Source: Candidatus Falkowiibacteriota bacterium
Lineage (GTDB): Bacteria > Patescibacteriota > Patescibacteriia > Patescibacteriales > SZUA-104
Length of the DNA: 5,988 nt
NCBI GenBank assembly: GCA_003231075.1
Contig: QIIF01000082.1
Span: forward strand, 1-5,988
Reading direction: 5' to 3'
A model generated the notes under the pieces. That model searched no databases and was not told where the DNA came from. It saw nothing but the letters and a program-made list of their open reading frames with translations. Positions within the stretch are counted from its first letter, which is position 1; the number at the start of each line of letters is the position of its first letter. This document shows positions 1 through 5,605 of this stretch, in pieces. Made by a program: the position numbers and the translations under genes.

Positions 1-60
1 GAAATAAACGACGAAACAGAAAGAGGCGAAAACGGCTTCGGCAGCAGCGGACTTTTTTAA
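1..60 (+). CDS. dut: dUTPase (dUTP diphosphatase), C-terminal end only
   Basis: Reading frame 1 is open from the window edge to a TAA at 58-60 and encodes 19 residues, ending ERGENGFGSSGLF. This matches motif V of trimeric dUTPases (usual form RGxGGFGSTG), the flexible glycine-rich tail that closes over the dUTP phosphates in a neighbouring subunit's active site. The enzyme hydrolyses dUTP to dUMP and pyrophosphate, which keeps uracil out of DNA and supplies dUMP for thymidylate synthesis. The motif sits at the very C-terminus, as expected for the family. Everything upstream is outside the window, so integrity and start cannot be judged. The call rests on one short motif, but that motif is distinctive and correctly placed. 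Confidence 0.72.
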   Translation, partial: EINDETERGENGFGSSGLF

Positions 61-66
61 TAGCGG

Positions 67-90
67 ACGGGACGCGCCGCAGCGGCCCGT
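67..90. other. G/C-rich stem-loop after dut
   Basis: ACGGG (67-71) pairs with CCCGT (86-90). Inside this, after an A-G mismatch, CGC (73-75) pairs with GCG (82-84), leaving a six-base loop. A weaker GAGA/TCTC hairpin lies at 101-113. The first T-runs come only at 139-144 and 150-156, so this is not a standard Rho-independent terminator. It may still help end or protect the dut transcript. The stretch 61-120 is clearly more GC-rich than the sequence after it and holds no supported gene. Confidence 0.4.
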
Positions 91-145
91 ACGCGAACAC
101 GAGAGCTATTCTCAAGCCCCTTAACCCTTTTACGGAAATTTTTTC

Positions 146-174
146 TTGCTTTTTTTGGTATTTTAGGATAAAAT
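146..174 (+). promoter_or_regulatory. Predicted sigma-70-type promoter for the toxin-antitoxin/gatB genes
   Basis: A -35-like TTGCTT (146-151) and a -10-like TAAAAT (169-174, one mismatch to TATAAT) are separated by exactly 17 bases. Transcription would begin around 180-183, giving a leader of only about 20 bases before the antitoxin ATG at 201. No Shine-Dalgarno sequence is visible in that leader. Because the next two genes follow with an overlap and a 6-base gap, this promoter probably serves all three. The whole stretch is AT-rich, so a chance match cannot be excluded. Confidence 0.5.
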
Positions 175-200
175 AATAATATAAAAATTAACTCAAAAAT

Positions 201-416
201 ATGCAAACATTAAAAATCAACACAATCGCCATCCCTAAAAAAGATATGGTTTTGATTGAAAAAAAAGATTTAGAAAAATTAACAAAGGAAAACAGGGAAT
301 TAAACCTTGCTTTTATGGCAATTTCTGACGGAAATTCAGCTTTATACGCCGGGAAGACACGCAGTTTTAAAAATTTTATAGAAGACAAATTTCCTCAATA
401 TGCCAAAAATATCTAA
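201..416 (+). CDS. Small antitoxin-like protein (type II toxin-antitoxin)
   Basis: A 71-residue acidic/basic protein encoded directly before, and overlapping, a RelE/YafQ-like toxin gene. The N-terminal part (about residues 10-35, IPKKDMVLIEKKDLEKLTKE) resembles the short strand-then-helix start of Phd- and RelB-like antitoxins. The C-terminal part contains YAGKTRSF (49-56), similar to the YxxGKT segment that small antitoxins use near their toxin-binding tail. No enzyme motif, signal peptide or membrane segment is present. Its expected role is to bind and block the downstream toxin in the cytoplasm and possibly to repress its own promoter at 146-174. The ATG at 201 is the first start after that promoter; no ribosome-binding site is seen. 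Family assignment rests mainly on size, order and overlap, so the exact antitoxin class is open. Confidence 0.68.
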   Translation: MQTLKINTIAIPKKDMVLIEKKDLEKLTKENRELNLAFMAISDGNSALYAGKTRSFKNFIEDKFPQYAKNI

Positions 417-672
417 ATCTCATATCAACCGAAAATTTGAGAAAAAATTTTCAAAGCTGCCGGAAAATATCCGGAAAATCGCGGCTAAGAAAATTTTTCT
501 TTTTGAAAAAAATCCATTTCATCCCGGATTAAAAACACATAAATTAAAAGGCGGTCTCTCTAAATTTTGGTCATTTTATATTAACGCCGATAACTATCGG
601 GTTATGTTTATTTTTCTTAAAAACAACGAGGTAATTTACTATGACATAGACACTCACGACATTTATAAATAA
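400..672 (+). CDS. RelE/ParE-superfamily toxin, YafQ-like mRNA interferase
   Basis: A 90-residue basic protein with the typical layout of the RelE/YafQ toxin fold: two N-terminal helices (FEKKFSKLPENIRKIAAKK, 13-31), an NPFHPGLKTHKLKG segment (38-51), a WSFYI strand (57-61), YRVMF (66-70) and a C-terminal THDIY (85-89). Compared by eye with E. coli YafQ, His47 and His86 fall where catalytic His50 and His87 lie, Asp64 near Asp67, and Tyr89 near Phe91. Family members cut mRNA on the ribosome when free of antitoxin. The ATG at 400 overlaps the antitoxin by 17 bases, suggesting translational coupling. The length is normal for the family and the reading frame is intact, so it is probably an active pair. 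A ParE-type gyrase inhibitor is the main alternative, but the conserved histidines favour an RNase. Confidence 0.83.
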   Translation: MPKISKSHINRKFEKKFSKLPENIRKIAAKKIFLFEKNPFHPGLKTHKLKGGLSKFWSFYINADNYRVMFIFLKNNEVIYYDIDTHDIYK

Positions 673-678
673 CTTTCT

Positions 679-2184
679 ATGAAATATGACATCATCATCG
701 GCTTGGAAATCCACGCCGAGCTGAAAACTAAATCAAAAATGTTCTGTTCCTGCGATAATGACGCGGAGGGGAAACGGCCAAACACGGTTGTCTGCCCTAT
801 TTGCCTAGGTCATCCCGGGACATTGCCGGCTGCCAATAAGCAAGCGATTGAATGGACGATTTTAACCGGTCTGGCTTTAAATTGCAAAGTCAGCAAATTA
901 AGCAAATTTGACAGAAAGCATTATTTTTATCCTGATCTGCCCAAGGGTTATCAAATTTCACAATACGACCTGCCTCTTGTTTATGACGGCTATCTTGAAA
1001 TCAACGGGGATAAAATAGATATCACAAGAATTCATCTTGAAGAAGACACAGGCAAATTAACCCACCCGAACAATAAAAAATATACTTTAGCCGATTACAA
1101 CAGAGCCGGCACGCCGCTTATGGAATTAGTGACAGAGCCGATTATAAAAACAGCCGAGCAAGCGAAAGAATTCTGCCAAAAATACCGGCAAATTTTAAGA
1201 TATTTGGAAATATCCGACGCGGATATGGAAAAAGGGCAAATGCGATGCGAGGCGAATATAAGCGCGCAGGAAAAAGGCAAATGGAAATACGAGGACGGAG
1301 AAATTAAGCCGATTGGAAATTATAAGCTAAATCCGAAAGTTGAAGTAAAAAATATTAACTCGTTTAAAGCGGTTGAAAAAGCCATTAATTATGAAATTAA
1401 AAGGCAGATTGCGGCGCTGGAAGACGGCGAAAAATTAGTTCAAGAAACGCGCGGATGGAATGAAAACATCGGGAAAACCGTAAGCCAAAGAGTAAAAGAA
1501 ACTTCAGCCGACTACCGCTATTTTCCCGAACCGGACTTGCCGCCTCTCAATATCGGCGCCAAATGGATTAAAAAGATTAAAGCCCAACTGACAGAACTGC
1601 CGGAAGATAAGAAAAAAAGATTTATGGATCAGTATAAATTTGACGGCGAAACGGCTGAAATATTAACCGGCGAAAAAGATCTGGCTAATTATGCCGAGCA
1701 GGTAATATCCGAGCTGCGCGCGTGGATTAACGCTACCGGCGATAACTGGGAAAGGCAAAAAAATAAGCTGGCTAAAATTTCCTCCAACTGGCTGATCAAC
1801 GAATTATTTAAACATTTGCGGGAAGATAAATTATCCATAGGCGATTTAAAAATTACGGCTGAAAACTTCGCTGAATTAATTACGCTCGTATACCAAGAAA
1901 AAATAAATTCTTCGGCCGGAACAAAAATATTGGAAAAAATGTATAAAAACGGCGGCGACCCCACGGACATAATGTCAGAGATGGGGCTTGAGCAGATTGA
2001 CAACAAAGCCGAACTGGAAAAAACAATTAAAAAAATCCTAACAAAAAACAAAAAACAAGTCGCGGAATACAAGAGCGGGAAAGAAAATATTTTACAATTT
2101 TTTGTGGGGCAAACTATGGCGGCGACCAAAGGCAAAGCAAATCCCAAGACCGTAATTAAAATTTTAAAAAAAATGCTTTCCTAA
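679..2184 (+). CDS. gatB: Aspartyl/glutamyl-tRNA(Asn/Gln) amidotransferase subunit B
   Basis: GatB binds misacylated Glu-tRNA(Gln) and/or Asp-tRNA(Asn), activates the side-chain carboxyl with ATP, and receives ammonia from GatA, yielding Gln-tRNA or Asn-tRNA. The N-terminal hallmark IIGLEIHAELKTKSKMF (6-22) is followed by four cysteines (C23, C25, C39, C42) that form a likely zinc site. Further family blocks are FDRKHYFYPDLPKGYQISQY (77-96), IHLEEDTGKL (118-127), DYNRAGTPLMELVTEP (139-154), ADMEKGQMRCEANIS (181-195), PKVEVKNINSFKAVEKA (219-235) and TSADYRYFPEPDLPPL (275-290). Residues from about 395 to 501 are the helical YqeY-like tail that grips the tRNA, ending in the NILQFFVGQTMAATKGK signature (470-486). 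At 501 residues it is slightly longer than the usual 475-480, mainly because of an insertion at about 196-218. The start is 6 bases after the toxin stop, with no Shine-Dalgarno sequence. Confidence 0.97.
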   Translation: MKYDIIIGLEIHAELKTKSKMFCSCDNDAEGKRPNTVVCPICLGHPGTLPAANKQAIEWTILTGLALNCKVSKLSKFDRKHYFYPDLPKGYQISQYDLPLVYDGYLEINGDKIDITRIHLEEDTGKLTHPNNKKYTLADYNRAGTPLMELVTEPIIKTAEQAKEFCQKYRQILRYLEISDADMEKGQMRCEANISAQEKGKWKYEDGEIKPIGNYKLNPKVEVKNINSFKAVEKAINYEIKRQIAALEDGEKLVQETRGWNENIGKTVSQRVKETSADYRYFPEPDLPPLNIGAKWIKKIKAQLTELPEDKKKRFMDQYKFDGETAEILTGEKDLANYAEQVISELRAWINATGDNWERQKNKLAKISSNWLINELFKHLREDKLSIGDLKITAENFAELITLVYQEKINSSAGTKILEKMYKNGGDPTDIMSEMGLEQIDNKAELEKTIKKILTKNKKQVAEYKSGKENILQFFVGQTMAATKGKANPKTVIKILKKMLS

Positions 2185-2197
2185 AAAGACGAACAAC

Positions 2198-2217
2198 CAT
2201 TCGCTCTTGCGATAATG
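2198..2217. other. Imperfect stem-loop between gatB and miaA
   Basis: CATT followed by CGC (2198-2204) can pair with GCG followed by AATG (2209-2217) across the loop TCTT, with a two-base bulge. It lies 13 bases after the gatB stop and precedes the stronger hairpin at 2220-2255. Its left arm shares CCATTCGC with the right arm of that hairpin, so it may be a degenerate second copy of the same palindromic element. The stem is short and no T-run follows it. Confidence 0.35.
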
Positions 2218-2223
2218 CGATAA
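2208..2223 (+). repeat. 8-bp perfect tandem repeat
   Basis: TGCGATAA occurs twice with no gap (2208-2215 and 2216-2223), directly at the left edge of the palindrome at 2220-2255. It could be a slippage product or a scar of a local rearrangement. It is short, so its significance is uncertain. Confidence 0.6.
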
Positions 2224-2255
2224 CCGGGGCGAATGCCATTCGCCCCTACGGTTAT
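2220..2255. terminator. Strong stem-loop between convergent gatB and miaA, possibly a bidirectional terminator
   Basis: GGGGCGAAT (2226-2234) and ATTCGCCCC (2238-2246) form a perfect 9-bp stem around a GCC loop. An outer ATAACC (2220-2225) pairs with GGTTAT (2250-2255) across a three-base TAC bulge. The outer arm covers the miaA stop codon (2252-2254, read on the - strand). Position between convergent genes suggests that it ends one or both transcripts or protects their 3' ends. Neither side has a proper T-tract, so it is not a textbook Rho-independent terminator. The inner core, with its flanking CCCCTAC, looks like a dispersed short palindromic repeat; that part is inference. Confidence 0.5.
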
Positions 2256-3268
2256 AATCGTAAAAATTTCTTAACCAGCTGCCTGGCATCCGCGTTATGA
2301 TTAACCCAATAGATTTTTCTGCCTTGTTTTTCCCAGCGCCTAAACCAATTCATCTGCCGTTTGGCAAATTGCCGTATGGCAATACGCAATTGTTCAACCA
2401 TTTCATCATAGGATAATTTACCTCTTAAATACAAGGAAACATACTTATATTCCAACCCGAAACCCTCCAGCCTCTTCCAGCTTATCCCCTGCTTATGCAG
2501 ACGCTTAACCTCCGTTGCCATATTTTCTTTTTCCAATCTTTCTATTAATCTTTTGCTTATCCTTTTTTCCAACACATCCATTGGGTGTGTCAACCCAATT
2601 AATAATGCTTCATATTTTGGCGTTATCTGAGGTCTCTCAACTTTGTTTGGCGATTTAATAATCTCAATGCGGCGGATTAATCTCCTCTTATTTTTACGAT
2701 CACTTTCATTTAAACTTTCCGCCGTTTTAATATCTAATTTTTTAAGCATCGCTAATAATTTATCAACCGGCATCTTTTCCAGTTTTGCGCGCGATTTTTT
2801 ATCCGGCTTGCCGCCGGACAGCTCATAGCCGTCAACTATGGCCTGAATATAAAGCCCGGTTCCGCCGGCTATAATCGGCAGCTTCCCGCGCGCCAAAATA
2901 TCATCAATCGCCCTATAAGCCGATTTCTGATATTTGGCCAAATTAAACTCCGTATTCGGACTGACAATATCAATAAGATGATGCGCTATATTAACAATTT
3001 TATATCTTTGAGTTTTGAATTTGGGATTTATTTGTAATTTGTGATTTTGGATTTTGGATTTATTTGTAATTTGTGATTTTGGATTTTGGATTTCAAGACG
3101 ATAGTCGCCTAAATCTTTTCCGGTACCCACATCCATCCCCTTATACACCTGCCTTGAATCCGCTGACACGATCTCACCATTGAATTGGCGGGCAAGCTTA
3201 ACCGCCAGCTTCGTCTTCCCGCTCGCCGTCGTCCCTGAAATAACAACAATTTTTTTATCATTTTTCAT
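2252..3268 (-). CDS. miaA: tRNA dimethylallyltransferase (tRNA A37 isopentenyltransferase)
   Basis: MiaA transfers the dimethylallyl group from DMAPP to N6 of A37, next to the anticodon of tRNAs reading UNN codons, improving reading accuracy. The 338-residue product (from the ATG at 3268) has the P-loop GTTASGKT (12-19), SADSRQVYKGMDVGTGK (35-51) with the family's conserved Asp, HHLIDIVSP (96-104), AGGTGLYIQAIVDG (134-147), the arginine-rich RRLIRRIEI (195-203), and the C-terminal QFAKRQMNWFRR (300-311). All core motifs are present, so it should be functional. It is longer than the usual 300-316 residues because residues about 59-90 are a low-complexity insertion encoded by a tandem DNA repeat. 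A TTG nine bases upstream (3277) would add three residues; ATG is preferred because it matches normal family starts. No Shine-Dalgarno sequence or clear promoter is seen. Confidence 0.95.
   Translation of the reverse strand: MKNDKKIVVISGTTASGKTKLAVKLARQFNGEIVSADSRQVYKGMDVGTGKDLGDYRLEIQNPKSQITNKSKIQNHKLQINPKFKTQRYKIVNIAHHLIDIVSPNTEFNLAKYQKSAYRAIDDILARGKLPIIAGGTGLYIQAIVDGYELSGGKPDKKSRAKLEKMPVDKLLAMLKKLDIKTAESLNESDRKNKRRLIRRIEIIKSPNKVERPQITPKYEALLIGLTHPMDVLEKRISKRLIERLEKENMATEVKRLHKQGISWKRLEGFGLEYKYVSLYLRGKLSYDEMVEQLRIAIRQFAKRQMNWFRRWEKQGRKIYWVNHNADARQLVKKFLRL
3024..3093. repeat. 32-bp tandem repeat (2.2 copies) inside miaA
   Basis: The unit 3024-3055 is repeated without mismatch at 3056-3087, and the first six bases follow again at 3088-3093. 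The unit is a TTTGG/TTTGTAA low-complexity sequence. Since 32 is not a multiple of three, the two copies are read in different frames, giving IQNPKSQITNKSK from one and IQNHKLQINPK from the other, yet miaA stays open. It sits between the GTGK and HHLID blocks of MiaA, where the family normally has only a short loop. Related degenerate sequence continues to about 3001. Confidence 0.9.
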
Positions 3269-3467
3269 AAAACTCAATTAAACTTTTCAAACCTTCTGCC
3301 GAGCTTCAGATAAAATTTCGCGGCTTTAACCGCGCGCCGCCGCTTCAATTATCCGCGACATCAATTTCCTTTTCATTAACGGCGAAAAAAACATCTTTTA
3401 ATTCATTTTTTGCAACTCATGCGTAGCGCCTATTAAGACAAATACTTATGCCCCCAAAAGAGATTAT
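3269..3467. other. Intergenic stretch of about 200 bases upstream of miaA, no intact gene
   Basis: No complete gene is supported here. Two short - strand open stretches in different frames adjoin at about 3345: 3345-3416 (ends NELKDVFFAVNEKEIDVADN) and 3274-3348 (ends AVKAAKFYLKLGRRFEKFN). They look protein-like and may be a frameshifted remnant of a small gene, but neither has a good start codon or a recognised family. The stretch also carries the hairpin at 3319-3334. No convincing miaA promoter was found. Confidence 0.4.
3319..3334 (-). terminator. Hairpin upstream of miaA, possible weak terminator of the cysteine operon
   Basis: Read on the - strand, CGCGG pairs with CCGCG around a TTAAAG loop, and AAATTTTAT follows. 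The hairpin lies between the end of the gamma-lyase gene (3468) and the miaA start (3268), both on the - strand, so it could stop or reduce read-through into miaA. The T-run is only four bases and is preceded by AAA, so terminator activity is uncertain. Confidence 0.3.
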
Positions 3468-4610
3468 TTATCTTAAAGAAAGTTGAACTTTTAAATCATT
3501 TATTAAATCATCTTTATCTTCTATACCAACTGAAAATCTTACTAAACCGTCGCTTAATCCATTTCTTTCTCTTTCCTGCTTAGACATAGAGGCGTGAGTC
3601 ATGCTGGCTGGATGATCAACAAGAGATTCTACGCCTCCCAGACTTTCCGCTAACGAGAAAATCTGAAAGGAAGAAATAAGTTTTTTAGTTTGTTTTAAAT
3701 CTAAATTAAATTCCGCGGAAACAATACCTCCGAATCCTCTCATTTGCTTTTTAGCAAGTTTATATTGAGGATGCGATGGAAGACCGGGATAATAAACTTT
3801 TTTTACTTTATGGTGCGCCTCCAAAAATTTTGCTACGCTAAGAGCATTTTGAGCATGTTTATCCATTCTTATTGATAGCGTTTTTATACCTCTGCTAATT
3901 AACCATGCGTCAAAAGGACTAGGATTAAGCCCAATTGCTTTACGGGCAAAGTCAATTTTTTCTTTTAAATTTTTGTTGTTTGTAATGACAGCGCCGCCAA
4001 CAATATCGGAATGTCCTCCAATATATTTTGTAGTGCTATGCAAAACTAAATCTGCTCCCAAATTAAGCGGATTTTGAAAATACGGAGTTGCGAATGTGTT
4101 ATCAACAACGAATAACACTTTATATTTCTTCGCAAGTTTGGCAATAACGGCAAGATCAGTAATTTTTAGAAGAGGATTTGTCGGTGATTCTAAAAAAATC
4201 ATTTTAGGCTGTTTTTTTAGCAAATTTTCTACTTCCAATTTATTTGAGCTATTAACACTGAGTAAAGACACTCCAAAATTATGAAAAACTTGATTAAACA
4301 AACGCAAAGTGCCTCCATATAAATCATTTCCCACGATTACCATATCACCTTTCTGTAAATTAGAAATTAATCCGGTGGTAGCTCCGAGTCCTGAAGAAAA
4401 AACAGTGGCATATTTTCCTTCCTCCAAAGCGGCCAGTGTTTGTTCAAGATTGGTAAAATTTGGATTACCCGCGCGAGTATAATCATAACCTTTATGTTCG
4501 TTAGGCGCTTCCTGCGCGTAAGTTGAAGTCATATATATGGGAGGGATAATCGCTCCAGTGCTATAATCTTGAATTTGACCGATATGAATTGCTTTTGTAG
4601 AAAATTTCAT
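3468..4610 (-). CDS. Cystathionine gamma-lyase / gamma-synthase family PLP enzyme
   Basis: A full-length (380 residues) Cys/Met-metabolism PLP enzyme. Visible motifs are YDYTRAGNPNFTNLE (42-56), whose Tyr44 and Arg46 contact the cofactor phosphate across the dimer; SSGLGA (72-77); NDLYGG with Tyr98 stacking on PLP; ESPTNPLLKI (141-150); VVDNTFATPYFQNP (168-181) with Asp170 for the pyridine nitrogen; STTKYIGGHSD (192-202) with the Schiff-base Lys195; AESLGGVESLVDHPASMTHA (321-340); and VRFSVGIE (357-364) with Arg358 for the substrate carboxylate. The family includes cystathionine gamma-synthase, gamma-lyase and O-acetylhomoserine sulfhydrylases, which sequence alone separates poorly. The gene lies 11 bases after a cystathionine beta-synthase-type gene, as in the Bacillus mccA-mccB pair, which favours gamma-lyase: cystathionine to cysteine, 2-oxobutanoate and ammonia. 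The ATG at 4610 gives the normal N-terminus. Confidence 0.9.
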   Translation of the reverse strand: MKFSTKAIHIGQIQDYSTGAIIPPIYMTSTYAQEAPNEHKGYDYTRAGNPNFTNLEQTLAALEEGKYATVFSSGLGATTGLISNLQKGDMVIVGNDLYGGTLRLFNQVFHNFGVSLLSVNSSNKLEVENLLKKQPKMIFLESPTNPLLKITDLAVIAKLAKKYKVLFVVDNTFATPYFQNPLNLGADLVLHSTTKYIGGHSDIVGGAVITNNKNLKEKIDFARKAIGLNPSPFDAWLISRGIKTLSIRMDKHAQNALSVAKFLEAHHKVKKVYYPGLPSHPQYKLAKKQMRGFGGIVSAEFNLDLKQTKKLISSFQIFSLAESLGGVESLVDHPASMTHASMSKQERERNGLSDGLVRFSVGIEDKDDLINDLKVQLSLR

Positions 4611-4621
4611 AGTAAAAATGA

Positions 4622-5605
4622 TTAAGAAATAAGCAAATAATTATTTTGCTTCATCCATTCGTCATTATAAAATTTACTTAAATATTTCACTCCACTATCA
4701 GGAATGACAGTTACAATAACAGCGGGATTTTTTAAGTTTTTAGCCAGTTTTAGCGCGCCCCAAACATTCGCGCCTCCTGTGCCGCCGCCAAAAATTCCTT
4801 CTTCGCGCGCAAGCCGGCGAGCCATAGTAAAGGCATCATTATCATTAAATTGATACATATCGTCTATTATGGAAAAATTCATAGAATGAGCAAGATGATC
4901 TTCGCCAACACCTTCCACTTGATAATTGCAATTTCCATCTTTTTTTATTTTGCCTGTTTTAAAATAATCAAAATAGATTGAACCAATGGGATCCGGCATA
5001 ATAATTTGAATATCTGGATTTTTTTCTTTGAGATATTTTCCAACACCGCTAATTGTTCCTCCCGTACTTCCGGCAGCAACAAAATGAGTAACTTTTTCAT
5101 CTGTTTGCCGCCAAATTTCAGGACCAGTTGATAGATAATGCGCTTCAGAATTTTTTAAATTATTATATTGATTGACGCGAAAACTGTTTGGAATCTCCTC
5201 GGCAATTCTTTTTGCGGTATTTACATAATGTTCCGGAGAATCAGGCGGAGCAGAGGTGGGAGTTACGACAATTTCAGCTCCAAATGCTTTGAGAGCATCC
5301 TGTTTTTCTTTGCTCACTTTATCAGGCATGGTAAGAATTGCCTTATAACCTTTAATAGCCGCGATCATCGCGACAGCTGCGCCCGTATTTCCTGAAGTGT
5401 TTTCAACAATTGTGCCTCCTGGTTTCAGAAGACCATTTACTTCAGCATTTTCAATAATATGTTTTACTATACGATCTTTAATGCTCCCACTAGGGTTAAA
5501 AAATTCTAATTTTACATATATTTCAATATGAGGATAAGGATTGATATTTTGCAGTTTTACAAGCGGGGTGTTTCCCACGGTATTTAGCAGTTTATATGAG
5601 TTCAT
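4622..5605 (-). CDS. Cystathionine beta-synthase-type / cysteine synthase family PLP enzyme
   Basis: A fold-type II PLP enzyme of 327 residues from the ATG at 5605. It opens LLNTVGNTPLVKL, followed by NPSGSIKDR with the Schiff-base Lys43, ENTSGNTG (68-75) for the substrate carboxylate, GSTGGT (179-184) for the cofactor phosphate, and PDSG (302-305) with the serine near the pyridine nitrogen. The block TPTSAPPDSPEHYVNTAKRI followed by IPNSF, and EGVGED (231-236), resemble cystathionine beta-synthase more than CysK. The protein has neither the heme-binding N-terminus of animal enzymes nor a C-terminal CBS-domain pair. The expected reaction is serine or O-acetylserine plus homocysteine to cystathionine; O-acetylserine sulfhydrylase activity is the alternative. 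It is the first gene of an operon with the gamma-lyase-like gene. A TTG 24 bases upstream (5629) would add eight residues unlike the family, so ATG is chosen. No good Shine-Dalgarno sequence is visible. Confidence 0.88.
   Translation of the reverse strand: MNSYKLLNTVGNTPLVKLQNINPYPHIEIYVKLEFFNPSGSIKDRIVKHIIENAEVNGLLKPGGTIVENTSGNTGAAVAMIAAIKGYKAILTMPDKVSKEKQDALKAFGAEIVVTPTSAPPDSPEHYVNTAKRIAEEIPNSFRVNQYNNLKNSEAHYLSTGPEIWRQTDEKVTHFVAAGSTGGTISGVGKYLKEKNPDIQIIMPDPIGSIYFDYFKTGKIKKDGNCNYQVEGVGEDHLAHSMNFSIIDDMYQFNDNDAFTMARRLAREEGIFGGGTGGANVWGALKLAKNLKNPAVIVTVIPDSGVKYLSKFYNDEWMKQNNYLLIS

Noticed and set aside
61..135. A possible tRNA or structured RNA after dut
   Set aside because: The GC-rich block does not form a cloverleaf and has no TTCRA-type T-loop.
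1689..2147. A 152-codon open frame on the - strand opposite the end of gatB
   Set aside because: It lies entirely antisense to well-conserved GatB sequence, and its translation shows no recognisable family; it is a shadow of the coding strand.
3024..3093. A CRISPR-like direct repeat pair
   Set aside because: The copies are directly tandem with no spacers and lie inside the miaA reading frame.
3269..3277. TTG at 3277 as the miaA start
   Set aside because: The ATG at 3268 is in frame only three codons later, gives the normal family N-terminus, and no ribosome-binding site favours the TTG.
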